Source: Pseudovibrio sp. JCM 19062 (GTDB lineage: Bacteria > Pseudomonadota > Alphaproteobacteria > Rhizobiales > Stappiaceae). From it: a stretch of 13,153 nucleotides of DNA. The DNA lies in assembly GCA_001310715.1 (NCBI GenBank), contig BAXV01000086.1, positions 1 through 13,153 of the forward strand, written 5' to 3'. The notes under the pieces were generated by a model. It had not been told where the DNA came from and ran no database searches. It saw only the letters and a program-made list of their open reading frames with translations. A program made the translations under genes and the position numbers. Below are positions 1 through 7,622 of the stretch, in pieces. Each line of letters begins with the position of its first letter. The first letter of the stretch is position 1.

Positions 1-719
1 GTTCAGGCATTTTCACCTGAGATGGCTGAACGCATCGCCTCCCATGTTCTTGCCTACGGCGCTGAGCTGGTTAACACACTCTCCCAGAATGCCCGCCGGG
101 ATGCAGTAAGATTTGCAGAAGAAGAACTTAGGCGTATGGAGCTCCGGATGAAAATGATCCGGAGGCGTATGAAGGACTTTCGCAGTACGGAAAGCTCCAT
201 CGATCCAACCAGAAACGCCGAAGTCCAAATTGAGCTTATCGCGGGATTGGAAAAGCAGCTTTTAGATACACGAGCGCGTCTGGCTACATTAGTGGGAATG
301 ATCGATGAAAGCTCGCCCACAATCCGTCAACTGCACAAGCAGGAAGAAGTCCTAATTCAACAGATCTTGAGCAAGCGGAATGAAATTGGCGGGAAAAACG
401 CTAGTGAGCTTGGAGCCAATAAAGAAGGGACTGACCGCCTCTCTTCATTGTCTTCACTTATCGCCAATTATGAAGAATTGCTTGTTGAACAGGAGTTTGC
501 GCAACAGGCATATACTGCAGCTCTTGCAGGCTTGGAACGGTCGCGCGCTGAGCTGATCGCCAACAACGATATCTCGCAGTCTTCAAGCCCCCCTCCAGAC
601 CAGAAGAAGCGGCCTATCCGAGACGTCTGATAAATTCATTCATAATATTTCTTGGGCTACTCGCCGCTTGGACACTGGCCACGGTGATAGCTTATTCTGT
701 TCGCGACCATATCAAGTAG
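1..719 (+). pseudogene. kpsE: Capsule export inner-membrane co-polymerase KpsE, 3' part, one frameshift
   Basis: This is the C-terminal part of a KpsE/CtrB/BexC-family polysaccharide co-polymerase, which spans the inner membrane and periplasm and links the KpsMT transporter to the outer-membrane exit. The open frame enters from outside the window (VQAFSPEMAERIA..., before the first ATG at 22). It has a long charged helical, coiled-coil-like stretch (codons about 30-160). Frame 1 stops at 630, but from position 567 the -1 frame continues as RYLAVFKPPSRPEEAAYPRR and then a hydrophobic C-terminal helix (INSFIIFLGLLAAW...) ending in a short charged tail at TAG 717-719, exactly the family's C-terminus. 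One missing base near 566/567 (or a lost 4-nt GATC/CGAT repeat) explains this. kpsM follows after 7 nt. The family call is firm; whether the break is real or a sequence error is open. Confidence 0.88.
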
Positions 720-726
720 GTTGAAA

Positions 727-1500
727 ATGATGGACGGCGTTCTTACCACACAGGCGCGGGTCATCGGGGCGTTGGTCCTCCGTGAAACCAGGAGTGCATT
801 TGGTGACACTCAGCTAGGGTACCTCTGGGCAATTGTTAACCCTGCACTTAGTACACTGGTTCTGGTTGCAATTTTTTTCCGGAGTTGGACGCTCTCCAGC
901 CTTTGGAACCAGTTATGCTTTGTTTTTTGCGACTGGCATTTTACCATTCCAGACCTATTCAAAGCTCTCAAGCACATTACTTACCGCAATTAGCTCAAGT
1001 CGCGGATTACTGAGTTATCCTCCTGTAAATGAAGTTGACATTGTAATCTCGAAGTACATCCTGATTGTTCTGACTTACCTCATGATTATCGCTGTCTTTT
1101 TTTCCCATAATTATCGTTGGTGATGATGCGCCATTGCCTGTGCATGTTGAGCAGTGTGCACTGGCATTTGGGTCTCTCACACTGCTGGGATTAGGCGCTG
1201 GGACCACGAATGCTGTCTTGTTCCGACTATGGCCAACCTGGAAGCAGCTGGAGTCGATCTTCAGCAGGCCCCTTTTCTTCCTTTCCGGCATTTTTTTACA
1301 TCCCCAGTGAGTTCCCTACCCACATCGTAGAATTCTTGTCTTGGAACCCCATACTCCATGGAATCGAGTGGTTTCGTGAGGGCTACTATTCAAATTACGA
1401 TAGCGTTGTACTGAGTAAGTCCTATCTTCTCAGCTGCGCAATGATCCTTCTTCTTTTGGGTTTCCTGGGCGAGCGCCTCTATCGAAAGAAATCTTTCTAA
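727..1500 (+). pseudogene. kpsM: Capsule ABC transporter permease KpsM, three frameshifts at T7 tracts
   Basis: ABC-2-type permease of the group 2 capsule exporter. I chose ATG 727 because an AAGTAGG ribosome site overlapping the kpsE stop lies 6 nt upstream. The protein runs in three frames: MMDGVLTTQARVIGALVLRE...GYLWAIVNPAL up to T7 at 872-878; then GVGRSPAFGTSYALFFATG...LLSYPPV up to T7 at 1097-1103; then FGSLTLLGLGAGTTN...FFLSGIF up to T7 at 1291-1297; then PSEFPTHIVEFLSWNP to TAA at 1498-1500. Each switch is +1, and removing one T from each tract (T6) gives a continuous protein of about 256 aa, normal for KpsM, with several hydrophobic helices. The three insertions add up to +3, so the last segment is back in the first frame, but stops in between (e.g. 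at 991-993) truncate the product. Stop and kpsT start overlap as TAATG. Confidence 0.9.
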
Positions 1501-2156
1501 TGATTGAGTTTCAGGATGTACGAAAAACCTACACTCTCAAGGGGGTTACGAAGACCATTCTCAATGGTCTGACCATACGCTTTCCAGAAGGGAAGAACAT
1601 TGGGGTTCTTGGGCATAACGGCGCAGGGAAGTCGACACTTATGCGGTTGATTGCCGGAGCAGAGTTACCAGATAGCGGGAAAATCAAACGAAGCGTAAAA
1701 ACTTCATGGCCTCTGGGCTTTAGCGGTGGCTTTGCTGGAAGAATGACTGGCATTGAAAACGTGCGATTTGTTGCGCGGATGTACGGCGAAGACACTGAAC
1801 GAATGGTCCAATTTGTAGAAGACTTTTCTGAGCTGGGCGCGTCCATGTCGCTTCCGATTGGGACCTACTCAAGTGGAATGAAGGCACGTCTTGCGTTTGG
1901 GGTTAGTATGGCGGTCAGCTTCAAATGTTATCTGATCGATGAAATTACCGCGGTTGGAGATGCGCGGTTTAAGCGCAAGTGCAATGAAGTTTTTCAGACA
2001 AAGCTGAAGCACGCCAACATTATTATGATTTCTCACTCTGACTCCACCATCAAGAAGTTTTGCGACGCTGCTTGCCTACTGAATGAAGGTGAGCTGACGA
2101 TGTACGACTCGGTCGACGAAGCGCTTGCCCAGCATCGCAAAAACCAGCTCAAGTAG
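1500..2156 (+). CDS. kpsT: Capsule polysaccharide ABC transporter ATP-binding protein KpsT
   Basis: Cytoplasmic ATPase that drives KpsM-mediated export of lipid-linked capsule across the inner membrane. The 218-aa frame is intact. Walker A is GHNGAGKST at residues 38-46, the ABC signature region is YSSGMKARLAFG at about 123-134, Walker B is CYLIDE at 143-148 with catalytic Glu148, and the H-loop is ISHS with His179. The short length and the TYSSGMKARL signature are typical of KpsT/Wzt-type polysaccharide ATPases without a C-terminal carbohydrate-binding domain. The start ATG overlaps the kpsM stop (TAATG), indicating translational coupling. It is one of the few genes in the capsule block with no frame break. 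Confidence 0.95.
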   Translation: MIEFQDVRKTYTLKGVTKTILNGLTIRFPEGKNIGVLGHNGAGKSTLMRLIAGAELPDSGKIKRSVKTSWPLGFSGGFAGRMTGIENVRFVARMYGEDTERMVQFVEDFSELGASMSLPIGTYSSGMKARLAFGVSMAVSFKCYLIDEITAVGDARFKRKCNEVFQTKLKHANIIMISHSDSTIKKFCDAACLLNEGELTMYDSVDEALAQHRKNQLK

Positions 2157-2170
2157 CGGCTATAGGTAAT

Positions 2171-3474
2171 ATGGCAACTCGTAGAATTCTTATTCTCCAA
2201 TCGCACCCCTCTGCCTTTTGTCGGGCACTTGTTAAGGCATTCGAAGCGCAGGGCACGCGGTGTGTAATGGTTAATTTATCTCTCAGTGACTGGTATTTCC
2301 GCGTCGGCTTGGGTGCAAAAAACTATTGGGGCCGGTTGAAGAACTGGCGTCGTTCACTTGAGAAACTCATTGATAAAAATGAGATAACGGACATTCTCTA
2401 TTATAGTGATCGACGTCCTTATCATCGGGTAGCCCATGATGTCGCCATGCAACGTGGGATCAACACCTTTGCCTATGAGTTTGGCTACATGCGCCCCGAT
2501 TGGATTACGCTGGAGCGCGGTGGGATGGGCACATATTCGCACTTTCCAACGGACCCACAGCAGATATCACAAGGCGCGACCGAACTGCCCGCTCCAAAAG
2601 AATTGGGTCGATTCCCGCATGCGTTTGTGCAAGAGGCAACCAATGAGGTGATTTGTAACCTTATCCCGGTCTTCTTCCCGTACCTGTTTCCGTTTTATCA
2701 GCGGGATCGCTACTACCACCCATTCCGGGATTACTTTAGTTATATCCCACGTTGATGCGTCAGAAGCGGCTTGCGCGAGTGGCGGAAGAAACCATCGATA
2801 GGCTCATTACGGAACAGGCTGACTACTTTGTTGTTCCTATGCAGATGCAGGGCGACTACCAGATCAGGCATCACTCCCATTACAAGCATCTTTCCAGCTT
2901 CATTCGCGAGATTTACAGCACGTTTGCCCAAAGCGCATCGGCTAACAGCAAGCTGGTGTTTAAGATGCACCCCTTTGACAACGATGTTGAGAGTTGGCCG
3001 CAGGTCATCAGGGACATTGCAGTTGAGTTCGACTGTCTGGACCGCACACTCATCATCGATGGGGGGGATCTGAATAAGCTCCTCAAGCATTCTCGTGGAT
3101 GCGTTCTTGTGAACAGCACTGTGGGTATGGAAGCCTTGAAAAACGGTGTGCCAGTCAAAGCCATGGGGGTCGCTCTCTATGATATTGACGGATTGACGGA
3201 TCAACGGTCTTTAGAGGACTTTTGGAAGGGGCCAACTCAGCCGAATGCAGACCTTTATCACGACTTGGAGAAGCTTATGGCGCATACCATTCAAGTGCAT
3301 GGCAGCTTCTTTAATCGCGAAGGTCGAAAAATCGCAGCAGAAGAGTTTGCGCAGCGTATTTTGAATGACCAGGTCAACGGGCATGGTGCCTATGTTGAGA
3401 CTCCGCCACGATTGGCTGCGGCCAAGGCTGCTGGTGTTCCCATTTTTGCAGATTGTTACTGGGGCGACAAATGA
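2171..3474 (+). pseudogene. kpsS: KpsS-like capsule glycosyltransferase/export protein, copy 1, one frameshift
   Basis: Capsule_synth (KpsS/LipB) family. KpsS-type enzymes are beta-Kdo transferases that start the poly-Kdo linker on the phospholipid anchor of group 2 capsules. The first frame (from ATG 2171, AGG 4 nt upstream) reads MATRRILILQSHPSAF..., with DRRPYHRVA and EFGYMRPDWITLERGG blocks, and ends at TGA 2753-2755. The second frame picks up at 2752 (LMRQKRLARV...) and holds QGDYQIRHHS (about residue 227), KMHPFDND (265) and NSTVGMEALKNGVPVKAMG (from 315), then YDIDGLTDQ. One missing base near 2751 (CGTTG for CGCTTG would read P-R-L) restores a 434-aa protein, the usual size. Stop TGA 3472-3474 overlaps the next gene's ATG (ATGA). 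The family is clear; the precise linkage made is not. Confidence 0.85.
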
Positions 3475-4769
3475 CTTCAAAAAAAACAATCGCTGCATTT
3501 TACTGCTGCAAGGGCCACTTTCAAAGTACTACGCGCGGACTGCTCATCATCTGGAGAAATCAGGCGCCAAGACGCTCAAGGTTCATTTCTGTGGGAGTGA
3601 TGTCCACGATTGGGAGCATACGGAGGCTGTTCATTTTTCCGAACCTGCCGAAAATTGGGAGCTCTTCGTGGAAGCTCTGATCGTTGCGCATGGAGTTACC
3701 GACATTCTACTTCATGGAGACCGGCGCTATTATCACAAGGTCGCTATCAGAGTTGCACAACGTTTGGATGTAAACATCATTGCTACCGAGCTTGGTTATC
3801 TGCGTCCGGATTGGATGACGGTTGAGTATGGCGGTTGCTCTGCTCTTTCACACTTTCCGCAAAGCAAACAGGAATTGATGGCGCTTGATACGCCGGTGAC
3901 CGAGGATACATCTCAGGTTCTTTATCCGGGCAGCTACAAGCAGATTGTGTTTCAGGAACTTGGCTTTACCATCTACAATGCCATTCATGCCCGCAAGTTT
4001 CCGCATTACCGCAATCATCGCACCGAGTCTCGAGTGCAGGTTTATGGTGGTTGGCTAAAAGCGCGTTTGCAAGCTAAACGCCGAAAGCAGGAAGCAGATG
4101 TTATCTGGGATCGGTTGAAGCGCAGCGGAACGCCCTTTTATCTCTTCGCTCTGCAACTGAATGGCGACTTCCAGATACGCGATCACTCGCCCTTTACCAG
4201 CATTTATGAAGCGATTGACAAGGTTATCGCTTCCTTTGCCCGTAAGGCTCCCAAAGGAACAACGCTGTTATTCAAGAGCCATCCGCTGGAATATCGCTTT
4301 AAGGAGCTTTCAAGGGCTATTACTCAGGCCAGCCGGAAACATGGGGTTGAAGAGCGCACGCAGCTTATTCATGGTCAGACAATCAAGGAACTTGCAGAAC
4401 CCTCTCTGGGAATGTTGACCATCAACAGCTCGGCGGGCATTGAAGCACTTGAGCATGGCGTACCAACTGCTGTCTATTGCCAACGATCTACGATATGGAT
4501 GGGCTGACACATCAAGGAAACTGGGAAGATTTTTGGTGCTCCGCTACGCCGCCAGAACCAGACGTTTTCTGCAAGTTCGTTGAGGCATTGAAAACCACGG
4601 TGCAAGTGCGGGGCACGCTTTATAACGCGGAAGGCTCGAGGCAGCAGCGACGGGGACGGCAGAGAAAATCCTGTCAACGTCCTACGCAGAGCAACGGATG
4701 AAGCGAGCTGAACCACCAAGGTTGGCGAAGGCCCGCAGAATGGGCGTGACTTACGACCACTTTGTATAA
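3471..4769 (+). pseudogene. kpsS: KpsS-like capsule glycosyltransferase/export protein, copy 2, three frameshifts
   Basis: Second member of the Capsule_synth (KpsS) family, a divergent paralogue of the gene before it. The probable start is ATG 3471, overlapping the upstream stop as ATGA, but the A8 tract at 3479-3486 throws it out of frame; nine (or six) A's would give MTSKKNNRCILLLQGPLS. An upstream start within copy 1 (ATG 3365, same frame as the body) is possible but would add an unrelated N-terminus. The body has LHGDRRYYHKVA, ELGYLRPDWMTVEYGG, LNGDFQIRDHS, KSHPLE and INSSAGIEALEHGVPTAVY. It breaks near 4483/4484 (one missing base, after which IYDMDGLTHQGNWEDFW continues) and again near 4634/4635 (then LEAAATGTAEKIL... 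to TAA 4767-4769). Restored length is about 433 aa, matching copy 1 and sharing the PPRLA-A---GV tail. Confidence 0.82.
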
Positions 4770-4782
4770 GTCCGGAGTACCC

Positions 4783-5529
4783 ATGCGGATCTGTCTTATT
4801 TCTAACGCCAGTGTATACACCGACGCAGCTTTGCATTCTTTGCTTGCCTACCCGGAATTCGAGATCTGTAGTCTCGTGAAATGTGCCGCTGTCGTCGGCA
4901 AGCGCAGCGACTGGCGCGCCTACAAGGACCTTCTCCGCCGCTCTGGCCCGCTATACGCGGCATATCTGGGAGCGGTGACAAAACCGGCTTACCGGATGCC
5001 ACATGTTCCCCGATGGCAAGACATGCGCATTTGGGCACATAGTCTGCAATGTCCTGTTCAGCGGACAAATGACGTCAGCTCGGTAAGAACACTCGACTTT
5101 ATTGAAGGCTGCAAACCGGATCTGATCCTGACAGTACATCTGGGGCAGATTTTACGTGGGTCGTTTTACGAGCGTTTCTCAGGTAGAACCTACAATATTC
5201 ACCCTGGCAAGCTCCCGCACTACAAAGGGCCAGACCCGGTCTTTCATGGGATTATGGAAAACGAGAAGGCTTTTACTGTGAGCCTTCACGAGAGCATTCA
5301 AAGGATTGATGCAGGAAAGGTGCTGGCAGAAACGACGGTGGTACCAAAAAAAAGAACGCTGTTTCGCACCAACCTGGAGTTATTCAACAAGACCGGCAAG
5401 CTTGTTGCCTCACATTTTCTAGGCACAAATGAATGCCCCCCTGCTCCTGATGATAGGGTGCCACGCTATCACGGCTGGCCCACTCATCTTGATGTTCTCA
5501 AATTTTTGGCTCGGGGCAACAGGCTTTAA
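4783..5529 (+). CDS. Formyltransferase-family protein, probable sugar N-formyltransferase
   Basis: Belongs to the formyl_trans_N fold (methionyl-tRNA formyltransferase, GART, sugar N-formyltransferases), which moves a formyl group from N10-formyl-tetrahydrofolate to an amine. The catalytic core is visible: YNIHPGKLPHYKG with Asn138 and His140, and SLHESIQRIDAGKVL with Asp176, forming the Asn-His-Asp triad. At 248 aa it lacks the C-terminal tRNA-binding domain of a housekeeping Fmt, and its N-terminus (MRICLISNASVY) lacks the usual MRIVFMGT start, so a sugar substrate fits better. ATG 4783 is chosen because GGAG lies 5 nt upstream; an upstream in-frame TTG at 4762 overlaps the previous gene and has no such site. 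It sits 13 nt after the second KpsS-like gene, so a capsule-sugar or linker role is inferred from context. An A8 tract at 5346-5353 is in frame here. Confidence 0.8.
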   Translation: MRICLISNASVYTDAALHSLLAYPEFEICSLVKCAAVVGKRSDWRAYKDLLRRSGPLYAAYLGAVTKPAYRMPHVPRWQDMRIWAHSLQCPVQRTNDVSSVRTLDFIEGCKPDLILTVHLGQILRGSFYERFSGRTYNIHPGKLPHYKGPDPVFHGIMENEKAFTVSLHESIQRIDAGKVLAETTVVPKKRTLFRTNLELFNKTGKLVASHFLGTNECPPAPDDRVPRYHGWPTHLDVLKFLARGNRL

Positions 5530-5704
5530 ACTGCCTGAAGCGCGGTCTCGCGACTTAGATCCTTAGTGCACGCAAAACCTGTGAAGGGCTCACTTTCTGT
5601 TTTCGTCGCTGGAAACAGTGTTGGAGCGCTGTTGTTGCAACCATGCAGAAGGGTGCGCTCTAGCAACCAGAACACGGTTTGAAAGGGAACGACATAATCC
5701 GTTC

Positions 5705-5740
5705 AGCATATGTTCTCTTTAGCAGTATTTTACATATGCT
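5705..5740. repeat. Inverted repeat, 9-bp perfect arms (AGCATATGT/ACATATGCT)
   Basis: Arms AGCATATGT (5705-5713) and ACATATGCT (5732-5740) are perfectly complementary across an 18-nt spacer. The right arm covers the last codons and the stop of the cupin gene. The stem is AT-rich and no U-run follows on the cupin strand, so it is a poor intrinsic terminator; it may be a protein-binding dyad. The half-site GCATATGTT recurs at 6724-6732 in the gap on the other side of this gene pair. Confidence 0.4.
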
Positions 5741-6035
5741 TCTCGTAGGTTGCCGAATAGAATTCTACGAAGAAAACCGCGTCCTTGGAGGGGCTTGCGC
5801 TGTGTAAGGTCTCTGGCACAATAACCTGCTTCTCGCCCGCTGTGACCTCACGGGTCTCAGACAGGCCGACATCATGGAACTTGACTGTGCCGGCGCTCAC
5901 GCAAAGGATGCCCCAGACACCGGGCTTGGTGGAATGATCCCGCTCCAGTGCTTTGGGAAACGAACCTTCCGAAAACTCCTTGGTTGTGCTGTATTTTACA
6001 AGTCCATCAGGAAGTTTAAGATCTGAAAGTGGCAT
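5730..6035 (-). CDS. DUF1971-type small cupin protein
   Basis: A 101-aa single-domain cupin-fold protein resembling the DUF1971 family, sometimes annotated as tellurite-resistance-related because the domain is fused to TehB in some bacteria; its reaction is unknown. Visible family features are the N-terminal LPDGLVKYSTTKEF, the central RDHSTKPGVWGILCVSAG (about residues 33-50), and the C-terminal VIVPETLHSASPSKDAVFFVEFY with the cupin-like P-E-x-x-H. ATG 6033-6035 is preceded by AGGAG about 8 nt upstream, inside the end of the neighbouring membrane-protein gene, with which it overlaps by 20 nt. That indicates a two-gene operon with translational coupling. Frame is intact. Confidence 0.75.
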   Translation of the reverse strand: MPLSDLKLPDGLVKYSTTKEFSEGSFPKALERDHSTKPGVWGILCVSAGTVKFHDVGLSETREVTAGEKQVIVPETLHSASPSKDAVFFVEFYSATYEKHM

Positions 6036-6471
6036 CAGATTTCTCCTCTAAACCAAGAAAGACGCAGGACGCAACAAGCATGGAAACCTTGACGATTTCG
6101 ACCGCCACGAAGACGAAGTGCAAATGGCTGGACCCAACGGCTTCGCCAACAATGATTGACTGTGTGCGTTCATCCAGCGGCGGCATGACCAAACCTTGCT
6201 GAACAATCAGTGCAGCCAGAGCGGCCAGCAGAAAGCCTTTTGCACTCAAGGAAAGCTGCGTGCGTATAGGAGGATATAAAAGAGGCAAGATCAGGAGCGC
6301 CGCGAAGATTATCTCAGCAATACCCACCCACTGAAACTGTACCCGCCCCACTTCAAGCAGCTGGGGCATCGACAGTGAGGACACCTGAAACTTGGCTGGT
6401 GCGACAATCAGAGACCCGCCCAGAATGACTCCAGCCCACAAGCATGTCAGAAGAAAATAGTAGTTTCTCAC
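6016..6471 (-). CDS. Four-helix inner-membrane protein of unknown function
   Basis: I do not recognise a named family. The protein is about 151 aa with four predicted hydrophobic segments (roughly residues 3-23, 45-66, 76-95 and 112-138). Notable loops are APAKFQVSSLSMPQLLEVGRVQF after the first helix and VMPPLDERTQSIIVGEAVGSSHLHF before the fourth, the latter with conserved-looking charged residues and a His pair. I chose the GTG start at 6469-6471 because a strong GAGGAGAGG site lies just upstream; an in-frame TTG at 6484-6486 overlaps that site and is less likely. It is the first gene of an overlapping pair with the DUF1971 cupin, suggesting a joint role, but nothing in the sequence shows the substrate. 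Confidence 0.7.
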   Translation of the reverse strand: MRNYYFLLTCLWAGVILGGSLIVAPAKFQVSSLSMPQLLEVGRVQFQWVGIAEIIFAALLILPLLYPPIRTQLSLSAKGFLLAALAALIVQQGLVMPPLDERTQSIIVGEAVGSSHLHFVFVAVEIVKVSMLVASCVFLGLEEKSDATFRS

Positions 6472-6912
6472 GTTTCCTCTCCTCAAAACATTGCGGTTTT
6501 CAGCGTCTTGCCGATCCGTGCGGCCCGGCCTGTGAGAAATTCAGTTGCAGTTTCAGACTTGGTAATGTCTTAGAGGGGTTGCGTGAACAGGTCCAACCAA
6601 ATCCCAAAATGCCACGGTTCAACAGCTGTTAGCACCTTCTGCCTTCTCCGCTCTATCATCAATGATTTGAAGCTGACCATGTTGCCATTAGAACCTCTCC
6701 GACTTCATAAACATATACATCATGCATATGTTTTGATCAAATCATTGAGCGCAACTATTTTGACGCACCACCATTTAATGGTTGGCCAGATGCCATTGGG
6801 AGGCATTCTAACACATGAAACCAGCCAGTTAACCTCAGATCAAGTAGGAGTAAAACATGGTCCTTCTGAGGCGGTAGGCGGACGGCAAGATGACCAAATT
6901 TTCTATGACGTT
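6472..6912. other. Gene-free gap between membrane-protein gene and MOSC gene
   Basis: I see no supportable gene in these 441 nt. It should hold the promoter of the minus-strand membrane-protein/cupin pair at its left side and the 3' trailer of the MOSC gene at its right side. It contains a 12-bp perfect inverted repeat with a long spacer (6659-6748) and, inside that, a smaller dyad ACATAT-N9-ATATGT (6711-6731). A 6-codon ORF (ATG 6857, stop 6875-6877) has a good AGGAG site but no family signature. A plus-strand open frame starting at 6583 overlaps the MOSC gene in antisense and looks non-coding. Confidence 0.5.
6659..6748. repeat. 12-bp perfect inverted repeat with 66-nt spacer
   Basis: TCAATGATTTGA (6659-6670) and TCAAATCATTGA (6737-6748) are exact reverse complements. 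The arms cannot be extended on either side. The spacer holds ACATAT (6711-6716) and ATATGT (6726-6731), a second, off-centre dyad. No direct repeats flank the arms and no transposase is present, so a mobile element is not supported. A looped operator or RNA hairpin upstream of the 6016-6471 gene is possible but unproven. Confidence 0.4.
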
Positions 6913-7599
6913 CTAGGAGATAGCAACCGTTTGTCCAACTTTGATCGAGCCCGTCTGGACAACTTTGGCATAGACGCCAAAATTAACATCAAACTCTTGC
7001 GCAATCGGTCTCAGGATCTCAGGCTCAAACTTTAGGTCATCCTGTTCGATAGTCACCATTCTGCAGCGCTCTGTTTTGTGGGTCACTTCAAGCTGAACCT
7101 CGCCTATCGTTAGCACTTCCCCGATCAGGTCGCTATCTCTGGTGTGCTCCGCGACATCCAGAATAATGTTGGAGCGGAACCGGCGCTCATCAACCTGTGC
7201 ATTGGGAACAAGGCTCTGCAGTCTGGCCAGTTCTGAAGAAAGCAGCAGGTGCACAGGGCCATCATCAAAATGCGGCACCTCCTGCTCTGGAACAATCTTC
7301 ACCGGTTGACCAAGAAACTCGGACAGCTGCCCATTGATGTGTTCGGAGTGAACATCAACACATCTCCCATCCGGAAAACCAATGGACAGGCTGTCACCAT
7401 TTGAGACCGCTCTTAAGGCAAACAGGTTATCAATGCGCCTGAACCGCCGCGTGTTCTTGCCACTGCCGAACTTCCCCTGTTCATTAGCAACAGCAAAATG
7501 CCTGTCGCCAGCTACGCCTCTCTCATTAATCTCCAGTTTTTGCTGCTTTTCTCCAAGCAGTGACTTAATCGGATAGTGCCATAGCGCCTGTATCTTCAA
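6913..7599 (-). CDS. MOSC-domain protein with MOSC_N-type N-terminal barrel
   Basis: A roughly 228-aa protein of the MOSC (molybdenum cofactor sulfurase C-terminal) superfamily, as in YcbX/mARC-like proteins, which bind Moco and catalyse reduction or sulfur transfer. The N-terminal beta-barrel domain starts MKIQALWHYPIKSLLGEK and has GVAGDRHFAVANEQGKF (about residues 28-44). The MOSC part has DERRFRSNIILDV, GEVLTIGEVQLEV and KTERCRMVTI with the conserved cysteine that ligands Mo in this family. I chose TTG 7597-7599 as start because AAGGG lies 6 nt upstream and family members begin at this point; another TTG at 7617 lacks a clear site. It lacks a ferredoxin domain, so an external reductase would be required. 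Frame is intact. It is divergent from the monooxygenase gene at 7896. Confidence 0.85.
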   Translation of the reverse strand: MKIQALWHYPIKSLLGEKQQKLEINERGVAGDRHFAVANEQGKFGSGKNTRRFRRIDNLFALRAVSNGDSLSIGFPDGRCVDVHSEHINGQLSEFLGQPVKIVPEQEVPHFDDGPVHLLLSSELARLQSLVPNAQVDERRFRSNIILDVAEHTRDSDLIGEVLTIGEVQLEVTHKTERCRMVTIEQDDLKFEPEILRPIAQEFDVNFGVYAKVVQTGSIKVGQTVAIS

Positions 7600-7622
7600 A
7601 ATTATTCCCTTATTCAAAACCC

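Noticed and set aside
3365..3470. ATG 3365 as the start of the second KpsS-like gene
   Set aside because: It would add 35 residues unlike any KpsS N-terminus, encoded within the upstream gene; ATG 3471 with an ATGA overlap fits better despite the A8 frame problem.
5346..5353. A8 tract in the formyltransferase as another frameshift
   Set aside because: The reading frame continues sensibly past it to a family-like C-terminus (YHGWPTHLDVLKFLARGNRL), so no break is needed.
6857..6877. Six-codon ORF with a good AGGAG site
   Set aside because: Nothing downstream on the plus strand could be controlled by it as a leader peptide, and the length gives no coding evidence; likely chance.
6583..7035. 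150-codon plus-strand open frame in the gap and antisense to the MOSC gene
   Set aside because: It has no recognisable motif, no clear ribosome site, and its 3' half is the antisense of a well-supported MOSC coding region.
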